Origin: Candidatus Harrisonbacteria bacterium RIFCSPLOWO2_01_FULL_44_18
GTDB taxonomy: Bacteria > Patescibacteriota > Minisyncoccia > UBA6257 > WO2-44-18
NCBI GenBank assembly: GCA_001817915.1
Contig: MHJJ01000002.1
Location: 207-60,855, forward strand
Direction of reading: 5' to 3'
Length of the DNA stretch: 60,649 nucleotides
Shown here in pieces: positions 20,227 through 28,811 of this stretch; within the stretch, counting starts at the first letter, position 1; each line of letters starts with the position of its first letter. Both the position numbers and the translations under genes were made by a program. Under the pieces are notes generated by a model. The model was not told the origin of the DNA. It ran no database searches and saw only the letters and a program-made list of their open reading frames with translations.

Positions 20227-21935
20227 TACTCTCTGATAACCCTAAATACCTCTTCTAGTGTAGTTACGCCCTGCTCGACTTTTCTCAAGCCATCTTCAAA
20301 CATTGTTATCATTCCTTCTTTTCGGGCTAAATCTCGCAACGCGTCCAATGAAAAACTCGGACTCACGATGAGTTTCCTCACCTGCTCGCTGACATTGAGA
20401 ACTTCAAAAATTCCCAGCCGGCCCTTGTAGCCGGTATTGGCGCAGGCATAACAGCCGGCCCCCTTATAAAGCATTTGCGGAGGAGCAAATTTTGATTCCA
20501 AATTAAGTTCTTTCATCTGTTGTTTAATCGCTTCAAGAATTTCCTGCCCGGGTTTATAAGAAACTCGGCAATCCTGACAAATCCGTCGGACTAATCTTTG
20601 CGCTTCTATGGCATTGAGAACCGCCGCCACCAAAAACGGCTCTATCTTCATGTCTATCAAGCGCGGCACGGCAGTCACCGCGTCGTTGGTGTGCAAACTC
20701 GAAAGCACTAAATGGCCGGTGAGGGCCGCCTGAACGGCAATCTCCGCGGTTTCTTCGTCGCGAATCTCTCCCACCATAATAACATTTGGGTCCTGCCTTA
20801 AGATAGCCCGCAAACCGTTGGCAAAAGTGATCCCCGCTACCGGATTAATCTGAGTCTGATTGATATATTTCATGTCATATTCTATCGGATCCTCCACTGT
20901 GACGATATTCACTTCGGGCCTGTTCAAAGTATTTAATACTGAATAAAGAGTGGTGGTTTTGCCGGAACCGGTGGGTCCGCAAACCAAAACCATGCCGTAA
21001 GTTTTAAAAATATTTTCGGTGATCAATTTGATTGTGTCTTCAAACATTCCCAATTCCTCGGATGATAACGGCCGCTGAGTGGCGGCCAAAAGACGCATCT
21101 CAATTTTTTCGCCGTAAAGAACCGGCATCACCGCCACTCTCGTGTCAATCAAATCATTTCCGATCTTATACCGAAAACGCCCGTCTTGCGGCTTAAAATG
21201 TTCGTCTAGTTTCAGTCCGGCCAATAATTTTATTCTGGCGATAATTGAAGGATGAATCGGTTTTGGCATCCTGATAATTTCATGCAGAATGCCGTCAATT
21301 CTATAACGTATTAACACTCCCTCTTCCAAAATTTCTATATGGATATCGGATGCCCTAAGAGAAACGGCATGATTCAAGATATTATCCACAATCGCCACCA
21401 CGGGCAATTCCACGGCCGCTTCTTTGGCTCCGGCCGCTCGCGAACGCAACGTGGCTTTAATATTTTCTTCAATGAGTTTTTTAAAATCTTCCGCAGTCCG
21501 CTGGCCATAAAGAGCAAACCCCTTGTTGAGATCGTCGGGCGACGCCAGAAAAGGTTTAATACTCGCTTTCAGCGCCTTTTCCAAAAACTCAATTATATTC
21601 AAATCGCTGGGATCTTCCATCGCCGCTTGCAAAGCTCCATCGGGTTCGCGGCTAAAAATTATGGCTCGCTTTTGCCTGGCCAAATCTTCGGGCAAAAGCT
21701 TTAAAATATTTTCATCGATCGGGCGGGTTAATAAATTCGCTTTTTCAACGCCGAAATAATTTGCCAGGGCGCTAAGATAATACTCAAAGGTGATAATATT
21801 GCGGCTGATTAAAACATCGGCCACGCCATAATTCATTCTTTGGGCGTCCTTTAAAACTTCCTCAAAAAGTTCCGGAGCGACTAATTGATCTTTAATCAAA
21901 AGCTCTTTTAATTTTTGGTCAGGAATTTGAATCAT
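20226..21935 (-). CDS. pilB: type IV pilus assembly ATPase
   Basis: VLVCGPTGSGKTTTLYSVLNTLN, VMVGEIRDEETAEIAVQAALTGH; likely start MIQIPDQ. Confidence 0.95.
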   Translation of the reverse strand: MIQIPDQKLKELLIKDQLVAPELFEEVLKDAQRMNYGVADVLISRNIITFEYYLSALANYFGVEKANLLTRPIDENILKLLPEDLARQKRAIIFSREPDGALQAAMEDPSDLNIIEFLEKALKASIKPFLASPDDLNKGFALYGQRTAEDFKKLIEENIKATLRSRAAGAKEAAVELPVVAIVDNILNHAVSLRASDIHIEILEEGVLIRYRIDGILHEIIRMPKPIHPSIIARIKLLAGLKLDEHFKPQDGRFRYKIGNDLIDTRVAVMPVLYGEKIEMRLLAATQRPLSSEELGMFEDTIKLITENIFKTYGMVLVCGPTGSGKTTTLYSVLNTLNRPEVNIVTVEDPIEYDMKYINQTQINPVAGITFANGLRAILRQDPNVIMVGEIRDEETAEIAVQAALTGHLVLSSLHTNDAVTAVPRLIDMKIEPFLVAAVLNAIEAQRLVRRICQDCRVSYKPGQEILEAIKQQMKELNLESKFAPPQMLYKGAGCYACANTGYKGRLGIFEVLNVSEQVRKLIVSPSFSLDALRDLARKEGMITMFEDGLRKVEQGVTTLEEVFRVIRE

Positions 21936-21986
21936 TTTGCTTCGCAAAATCGCGGACTCCGCTGACTTAACGCGGACTTACGCGGA
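21936..21986 (-). repeat. half copy of the CGCGGACTTACGC element abutting the pilB start codon
   Basis: CATTTTGCTTCGCAAAATCGCGGACTCCGCTGACTTAACGCGGACTTACGCGGAAAT, nearly identical to the rpsU-upstream copy. Confidence 0.8.
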
Positions 21987-21994
21987 AATACGAA

Positions 21995-22570
21995 TTAAAT
22001 ACTTAAATATTTTACGATCGGCAAAGCCGAAAGCCACCTACTTACTATTATAGATAAAATGGCGACTGGAATCCAAAGGTAATAAAGGGAGACTCGACGC
22101 GATAACCGATGACCGATGACCAATGACAAAATAAGCGCGGCGATCAAAAGAAACAATAAATAAAAAATCCAGCCGGGATGACCGACTAAAAATATTGACG
22201 CCGCCAATAAATACGGTTCTTCTTCATAAAAAAATCTTTCCTGATATTTTTTATTCAAAAATTTCGCGGCTATAAAAAATAAAATGGCGATAATTAAAGA
22301 AATCAAATAAGTCGCCCAGAATCGGAAAAAGACATAATAAAAAAAATATCCTATGTCTTGATGCGGCGGGAGCAAAAACCTGGCCGGCGAGTCCGAATTA
22401 AGCCAGAGAAAATATTGACTGGCCGACCAATAAACTAGAATGGCGGCGATGACGATGGGCGATAATAAAGACGATAAACGGATCAAAGAAAACTTTAAGG
22501 GGCGCCGTATTAATTGCGCCCCAAAAAGAATCGCTAGAATTGCCAAACTAAAACCCAATATTAAACGCAT
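21995..22570 (-). CDS. polytopic membrane hypothetical protein
   Basis: Multiple hydrophobic segments. Confidence 0.6.
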   Translation of the reverse strand: MRLILGFSLAILAILFGAQLIRRPLKFSLIRLSSLLSPIVIAAILVYWSASQYFLWLNSDSPARFLLPPHQDIGYFFYYVFFRFWATYLISLIIAILFFIAAKFLNKKYQERFFYEEEPYLLAASIFLVGHPGWIFYLLFLLIAALILSLVIGHRLSRRVSLYYLWIPVAILSIIVSRWLSALPIVKYLSI

Positions 22571-22581
22571 TTTAAATTGTT

Positions 22582-23148
22582 TTAAAGATCCAATCCGGGA
22601 TCATTCCCTACTTCGTAAACACCCGCCTGATCTCCGCCGTCAGTTGACTCCACATCATCACTGCCCCCTTGCGCGTAACGAGTGCTTTCCATATTGGCAT
22701 TTAACTCAAATGTCTTATTGGTATTATCACACTGATAAGTATAAGACTGGGCCGCGGTATTCGGATTTACCGGGTCGTTTGGTAAAACACTTAGCGGCGA
22801 ACCTCCGGGCACAGTTGTAAAATTCACTGGCACCCAACCAGCGCCATCAACAACTGTTCCGACATTAGCGCTCTGAGTAGGCGCGCCGGTGAAATTTTCC
22901 GTGGCGGATGCCACAGTACCCCAATAATTAGTGCCGCAAGTGCCGGCCCCATCCATATCAGGACCGGAAACCGTTGCCAAATAAAATGAGATGGCGCTCC
23001 GTAAAGTTGCCAGGTCAGAAACTCTTTGAGAATCCCGGGCTTGCGCGAAAAGCTGAGCCGGATTTAAAACCAACACGGTGGCGGTGGCTAAAATAGCCAA
23101 AATACCGATAACAATCAAAAGCTCTATTAGAGTGAAACCTTTTTTCAT
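22582..23148 (-). CDS. type IV major prepilin-like protein
   Basis: MKKGFTLIELLIVIGILAILATATVLVLNPAQ. Confidence 0.92.
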   Translation of the reverse strand: MKKGFTLIELLIVIGILAILATATVLVLNPAQLFAQARDSQRVSDLATLRSAISFYLATVSGPDMDGAGTCGTNYWGTVASATENFTGAPTQSANVGTVVDGAGWVPVNFTTVPGGSPLSVLPNDPVNPNTAAQSYTYQCDNTNKTFELNANMESTRYAQGGSDDVESTDGGDQAGVYEVGNDPGLDL

Positions 23149-23440
23149 TTTTTTGAAAACATTAAAAATTGTCGACTTTTTATTATTCTTATTTATTATA
23201 CAATACCTTCGGAAATTATAAGAATCGCAGTTATCCACAGCTATTGAAAATTTTATAGTTGCCCCAAGCTTCGGCAATTTGTTAATTGCCTATGCCGTAA
23301 CTTAAAGCTCCACGGCAAACGCTTTTTTTCTTAACAATCACCAAAGGTGATTGTTCGTAATTGAATTAGTCCACGAACAGCTTCCGCTACCCGTGCCTTG
23401 TTACGACTTCTGCCATGTTGCCGAGCCTACCTTAACCCCT

Positions 23441-23568
23441 CTTTTGGCTACAAGCCAAAAGCGCGGACGGTCGCGGACTTCACGCGGACTAACGCAGAAA
23501 AAATAATTCTGCGTTCTTCTGCGTACTGTCTGCGTAATTCTGCGCTTTTGTCCGCTTGCGGACAAAAG
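23441..23568 (-). repeat. palindromic insert at the tip of 16S h44 (V9)
   Basis: CTTTTGGCT-ACA-AGCCAAAAG / GCGGAC...GCAGAA..TTCTGCG.. / CTTTTGTCCGC-TT-GCGGACAAAAG. Confidence 0.9.
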
Positions 23569-23842
23569 AGGGGTTTCAGATATTCCCGGTTCCCCTGCAG
23601 TGACGGGCGGTGAGTACAGGACTCGAGAACGTATTCACCGCGGCATGGCTGATCCGCGATTACTAGCGATTCCAGCTTCATGAGGGCGAGTTGCAGCCCT
23701 CAATCCGAACTGAGGCCGCTTTTGATGGGATTAGCTCCGCCTTACGGCTTAGCAACCCATTGTAGCGGCCATTGTAACACGAGTGTAGCCCAGGGCATCA
23801 GAGGGCCATGCGGATTTGACGTCATCCCCGCCTTCCTCCCCC

Positions 23843-24025
23843 TCCTTTGTTCGCAAACGAATAAAGGAAATTCCAAATCACAAATTCCAAATCCCAAACA
23901 ATACTCAATAACCAAAATCCCAATGACCAAAACTCGTGTTTAGGGTTTGGAAATTTGAATTTTGAATTTGTTTGTAATTTAGCGTTTGTAATTTGGCGCT
24001 TCCTTTGCGCTTGTGCGCAAAAGAG
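23843..24025 (-). repeat. palindromic insert of a different family at 16S h39 (V7)
   Basis: Bracketing hairpins TCCTTTGTTCG-CAAA-CGAATAAAGGA and TTTGCGC-TTG-TGCGCAAA around AAATTCCAAATCACAAATTCC...GGAAATTTGAATTTTGAATTTG. Confidence 0.85.
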
Positions 24026-24101
24026 GGGGCGGTCTCCGATGACACATATAACATCGGATAGGGGTTGCGCTCGTTACCCCACTTAAGGGAACAATTCAAA
24101 T

Positions 24102-24132
<31 letters not shown>

Positions 24133-24257
24133 TCCGACGTCCTTGAGAGAAAATACTCCTTTCGGAATATCGTCGTCGGAATTTCAAGCCCTGGTAAGGT
24201 TCTTCGTTTACTATCGAATTAAACCTCATGTTCCACCGCTTGTGCGAGTCCCCGTCT

Positions 24258-24289
<32 letters not shown>

Positions 24290-24385
24290 TCCCAGGCGGC
24301 AGACTTAACGCGTTAGCTACGCCGCTCCGAGGGTCGATACTCGAAACAGCTAGTCTGCATCGTTTAGGGCGTGGAATACAAGGGT

Positions 24386-25003
24386 CACTATTGTTACTTC
24401 GTAACAATCGCGGACTTACGCAGACTTCACGCGGACATACGCGGAAATCAAATGCCGCAATTCTACGAGGATAAAACATTTCTGTTTACCTCTGCATATC
24501 GCTATGCAGGTCGGACTATATCTTCATCCTCGCTCGCTTCGCTCGCGCGCGGAACAATACTGACTTTACGCAGACCTGCGCAGAAAATAAATTCTGCGTT
24601 GGTCCGCGTCCAGTCTGCGACTGTCCGCGCGTTTCACAAATTGAAACGAGGAGCTCGGCGTGTAGTCTCTACGGGGTCATTTAAGACTTCCCTCGGTGTT
24701 TTCCTATTTCAACAGGATGTTCACCGATATAGCCAAGTTACAATTAGTATTGCTACTAAAAGAGACACAGGGCCCTACCATCCGCCTCGCTAACAAAGCG
24801 AGGTGTTTTTAAATTTTTGGTCGAGGACATGTTGCTTCTTCGGAACATCTCGGAGGCGGTTTTGCTTGGTTCGGTCGTTTTACATTTCAGCCGACCGAAA
24901 AACCGCCGAGAGCGAAGCGCCATTTGCCGCTGGAGCAAATGGACGTTGTTTCCGAAAAGCAACTGTCCGATGGTACCAAAAATTCTAGAAAATGGCGGGC
25001 CGT
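24386..25003 (-). other. group I intron in 16S rRNA, after E. coli position about 793
   Basis: Exon GGATTAGAT | ACGG...AGTG | ACCC: 5' exon ends in U, intron ends in G. P7-like strands GAGACTACACG and AAGATATAGTCC, P9-like hairpin CTGCATAGCGATATGCAG. No homing endonuclease ORF. Confidence 0.82.
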
Positions 25004-25320
25004 ATCTAATCCTTTTTTCTGCCCACGCTTTCGCGCACTGAGGGTCAGGAATGCCCCAGCTGACTGCCTTCGCCTTCGGTGTTCCGCATGATATCAACGG
25101 ATTTCACCCCTACACCATGCGTTCCGTCAGCCTCTGGCATCCTCTAGCTCGGCCGTTTCCATTGCAGCCCCACTGTTGAGCAGTGGGATTTAACAACAGA
25201 CTAACCGAGCCCCCTACGCGCTCTTTACGCCCAATAAATCCGGATAACGCTTGAGGCCCTCGTATTACCGCGGCTGCTGGCACGAGGTTTGCAGCCCCTT
25301 ATTCAACTGGTACGGTCAAT

Positions 25321-25447
25321 CGTGCCTCGCTGCTGCGAGTCACGCGCAGACTCTCGCAGACGTCACGCAGAATAACGCAGAAAATTTCTGCGACCGTCTG
25401 CGTCAATTCTGCATACTTCTGCGCGTGCCTCACAAAAGTGAGGCACG
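25321..25447 (-). repeat. palindromic insert at 16S h17 (V3)
   Basis: CGTGCCTCGC-TGCT-GCGAGTCACG / CGCAGAC..GCAGAAAATTTCTGCG.. / CGTGCCTCAC-AAAA-GTGAGGCACG. Confidence 0.9.
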
Positions 25448-25789
25448 ACTTCATCCCAGCTAAAAGCAGTTTACAGACCGAAGCCCTTCTTCCTGCACGC
25501 GGCGTCGCTCGATCAGGCTTTCGCCCATTGTCGAATATTCTCGACTGCTGCCTCCCGTAGGAGTACGTTCCGTTCTCAGTAACGTCGTTGGGGAACAGCC
25601 TCTCAGCTCCCCTACCGGTCATAGCCTTGGTAGGCAATTACCCTACCAACTAGCTGATCGGACCTAAGCCCATCTTTGAGCGGCTCGCGCCTTTACTCTT
25701 GCGAGACTATCAGATATTACCCCGGGTTTCCCCGGACTATCTCTGACTCAAAGGTAGGTACTAGGGTATTACTAACTCGTTCGCCACTT

Positions 25790-25909
25790 GCCAATGCCGT
25801 GCATTGGCCGCGGACTTACACAGACTTCACGCAGACTTTCGCAGAATTTTACTTCTGCGTTTTTCTGCGTTTGTTCTGCGTCGTTCTGCGGTCAGTGCAC
25901 AGCACTGAC
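25790..25909 (-). repeat. palindromic insert at 16S h6 (V1)
   Basis: GCCAATGC-CGT-GCATTGGC / CGCGGACTTACACAGAC..TTCTGCGG / GTCAGTGC-ACA-GCACTGAC. Confidence 0.9.
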
Positions 25910-26369
25910 ACGTTCGACTTGCATGCCTTATCCACGCCGCCAGCGTTCATCCTGGACCAGGATCAAATCCTCTTAAATATAGAAGCGGAAATACGCGGAA
26001 ATAAAATCAATTAGAGGCAGATCAACGCGAAAATAAATCCGCGTAAATCTGCTTCTATAAAAATTCGAATCCGCGTAAATCTGCTTCTATGGAAAATTGG
26101 GACAACTATAAAATCTTCAATAATTCTATTTTTTTATCAACGTCCTATCAATCCCATCGTGCCTTTCGCGTCATTCCGCGTTTATTCTTTCGCATCGACT
26201 CTTACAATAACACATCCGGCCCGCTCTTCGTTAATTTTTAACCAAGAACCGGCCGGATGAATTAAAACGTTTTAAATTGTTAAATAATAATTATCGCATC
26301 TTTGTACTTCCCATTATATTTGTATCAAGGGTCTTGTCAAGAGGCATAAAGGGCTGTAGTATAAAACTT

Positions 26370-26624
26370 ATGAAAAAAGACATTCATCCTCAATATTACA
26401 ATGATACCGAAGTTCGCTGCGCCTGCGGCAACAAATTTAAAGTCGGCTCAACCAAGCCCGATCTTGATGTTGAAATTTGCTACAAATGCCATCCTTTTTA
26501 TACCGGTAAAGAAAAATTCATCGGCATCGCCGGCAAAGTTGAAAAATTCAAAGCTCGCCGCGCCAAAGCCGCCGCTAAACCAAAAACCGCAAAAAAACCG
26601 AGAGTGAAAAAACAAAAAAAGTAA
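26370..26624 (+). CDS. rpmE: 50S ribosomal protein L31
   Basis: [50 protein letters not shown]. Confidence 0.93.
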   Translation: MKKDIHPQYYNDTEVRCACGNKFKVGSTKPDLDVEICYKCHPFYTGKEKFIGIAGKVEKFKARRAKAAAKPKTAKKPRVKKQKK

Positions 26625-26725
26625 CTACTTCAAACGATTAATGACTAGTGGTTAGTTATTAATTTTCAGTTTAAAAATGGAAAATTTACTAGTCGCTAGC
26701 GGCTAATCACTAGTCGCTAAACATT

Positions 26726-27466
26726 ATGACCAATAAAATTATTCTAGAAATAAGGGCGGGGACAGGCGGCGATGAAGCCGCTATTTTTGCCGGCGATTTG
26801 GTGAGAATGTATCAAAAATACGCCGCTAAAAAGGGTTGGGCTTTTACCATTGTTGATTCCAGCCCGGGCACTATTGGCGGTTATAAAACTTTTGTCGGCC
26901 GTGTCACGGGAGAAGGAACGTATGACGCGCTCAAGCAAGAATCCGGCACTCATCGCGTCCAAAGAATACCGGCTACCGAAAAAGCCGGCCGCGTGCATAC
27001 ATCCACCGCCACCGTCGCCATCCTGCCGGAAATTGAACCAAAGGAACTAGTGATTAATCCCAATGATATTGAGGTTTCTTTTTCGCGCGCCGGCGGACCA
27101 GGCGGCCAAAATGTAAATAAAGTAGAAACTGCGGTACGGATCACTCATAAACCGTCGGGCATCGTCATCTCTTCCCGAGCCGAACGTTCCCAACATGCCA
27201 ACCGTGAAGCGGCAATGTCAATTTTGCGCGCCAAACTCTATGAAATACAAAAAGAAAAAGAGTTTGAACAAATCGCCGGCGAAAGAAAACAGCAAGTCGG
27301 CACCGCCGAAAGAGCGGAAAAAATAAGAACATATAATTTCCCGGATGACCGCATCGCCGACCACCGATTTAATGTGAAAATCCACGGAATTGAACGCGTC
27401 CTCGATGGGGACCTGGGCATATTGTTAGAAAAAATAGCTAAATCAGTCCGCCAGAAAACGAATTGA
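26726..27466 (+). CDS. prfA: peptide chain release factor 1, lacking N-terminal domain 1
   Basis: GGQ motif in [24 protein letters not shown] motif in [25 protein letters not shown]; only 246 aa. Confidence 0.9.
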   Translation: MTNKIILEIRAGTGGDEAAIFAGDLVRMYQKYAAKKGWAFTIVDSSPGTIGGYKTFVGRVTGEGTYDALKQESGTHRVQRIPATEKAGRVHTSTATVAILPEIEPKELVINPNDIEVSFSRAGGPGGQNVNKVETAVRITHKPSGIVISSRAERSQHANREAAMSILRAKLYEIQKEKEFEQIAGERKQQVGTAERAEKIRTYNFPDDRIADHRFNVKIHGIERVLDGDLGILLEKIAKSVRQKTN

Positions 27467-27524
27467 TCGAAAAATTTATCAAAATAGAAAAAGCCGCGAT
27501 TTTGTCGCGGCTATTTATTCCACT

Positions 27525-27704
27525 TTATGTGTACCTCCCGAAATTCCCACAACTCGTCATATCCTTCACGGTAGGCATTGCCTCTACCCGGACGTTAATC
27601 TCATCTTCATCAAAACGCAATCGGGCATTACAGTTGGGGCACTTGAGTTGAAATTTCCATCCGTAGACATCGTCATGCGCGTTAGAAATTACGCCCCATT
27701 TCAT
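27525..27704 (-). CDS. small zinc-ribbon-like protein (59 aa)
   Basis: Manual translation MKWGVISNAHDDVYGWKFQLKCPNCNARLRFDEDEINVRVEAMPTVKDMTSCGNFGRYT; ATGA overlap with the upstream ORF. Confidence 0.5.
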   Translation of the reverse strand: MKWGVISNAHDDVYGWKFQLKCPNCNARLRFDEDEINVRVEAMPTVKDMTSCGNFGRYT

Positions 27705-27814
27705 CTAAAATTTTTCCTTCGGAAATTAACACCGGGAATTCCAACTCCGCACTGTGAACAAGTCACCACTAGAACATCGAGAAGTTGCTCGAAAAATCGC
27801 TTACTGTTTTGCAT
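27701..27814 (-). CDS. 37-aa CxxC microprotein
   Basis: Manual translation MQNSKRFFEQLLDVLVVTCSQCGVGIPGVNFRRKNFR*. Confidence 0.4.
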   Translation of the reverse strand: MQNSKRFFEQLLDVLVVTCSQCGVGIPGVNFRRKNFR

Positions 27815-28102
27815 AGATTTACTGTATCCTTTTTTCAAAATCCCCACCGCGCACCCCCTTCAAAAAATGACCGTTTTGGCTCTTACGACGCTCGGAGCCA
27901 TTTCAATGTACCGCCATTATATTATTATATTCACGAAAATAACGCAACACATGCAATACCCGGACAGCGCGCGCGATCCCTCGATCATCCTCCCTATTAT
28001 GTATGCTATAGCTTACGTAACGGGAGTTTAAGAAATTACGTGATCAATATCTAGGTGGTCAATATCTATCTAAACTCAGGCTAAACTCATATAACGCACA
28101 CA

Positions 28103-28144
28103 AATGTTCATTCCAACGTTCTTAAGAACGTTGGAATGAACATT
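28103..28144. repeat. 42-bp perfect palindrome
   Basis: AATGTTCATTCCAACGTTCTT|AAGAACGTTGGAATGAACATT. Confidence 0.95.
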
Positions 28145-28243
28145 CGAACTATCTAATTAAGGCGAAAAATGAAGAATAAACTTCCATGGCCTTACGCCCG
28201 TGGTTTTCGTTCGGAAGTTCGACATATAAAAACAGCGAACTTA

Positions 28244-28480
28244 TTAGTTCGCTGTTTTGGTTTTTTTATTTTTTTTTTGGGGGGGGGCTAACCTAGCAAA
28301 AACCTTGTCCGCAAATTTTAGTTGCCCCTGCGTGGCTCTATCTGAGGAATTTGTAAGCCCATGTTGAATCCTCATATCACACTTCCCGGAACAACCACAC
28401 CAATAACACATATAGTCGTCTTCGCCTTTTTTCAACGCGCGCCTCCTTTCTTGCCGGCAAACCACGGCCTGATACACCAT
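28244..28480 (-). CDS. small Cys-containing hypothetical protein
   Basis: ORF with CYWCGCSGKC cluster, co-directional with the HTH gene. Confidence 0.4.
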   Translation of the reverse strand: MVYQAVVCRQERRRALKKGEDDYMCYWCGCSGKCDMRIQHGLTNSSDRATQGQLKFADKVFARLAPPQKKNKKTKTAN

Positions 28481-28710
28481 TGAAAATTCATTGCCCTGGC
28501 CAAACGAACCATCTGCGGAACAGTCATGCTAATTTCGCCATCCAGAAGGTCCTGCAAATACCTCTCGCTAACACCGAGACGACGGGCCAATTCCTGTCTA
28601 GACACTTTCTGGCGATCCATTTCGTTATAAATTCCGATGACAATCTGCAACTGCAATCCTGCAATTTCAAAAGCAACATCACGCTTTCCGAATTTCGTGA
28701 CCCGGGCCAT
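28432..28710 (-). CDS. XRE-family HTH regulator
   Basis: SRQELARRLGVSERYLQDLLDGEISMTVPQMVRLARAM; SD GGAGG upstream of ATG. Confidence 0.75.
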   Translation of the reverse strand: MARVTKFGKRDVAFEIAGLQLQIVIGIYNEMDRQKVSRQELARRLGVSERYLQDLLDGEISMTVPQMVRLARAMNFQWCIRPWFAGKKGGAR

Positions 28711-28811
28711 AGTTCCTCCAAAAATAAACTGTCGATATCTTAGCACAAAAGAAAAATAAAGCAAAATGACCTTGTGTAGAAAAAAGCGGCCATGGGGCCG
28801 CTTAAACTTTA

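Noticed and set aside
24386-25003. Homing endonuclease in the 16S intron
   Set aside because: ORFs in this interval are short and lack LAGLIDADG, HNH or GIY-YIG motifs.
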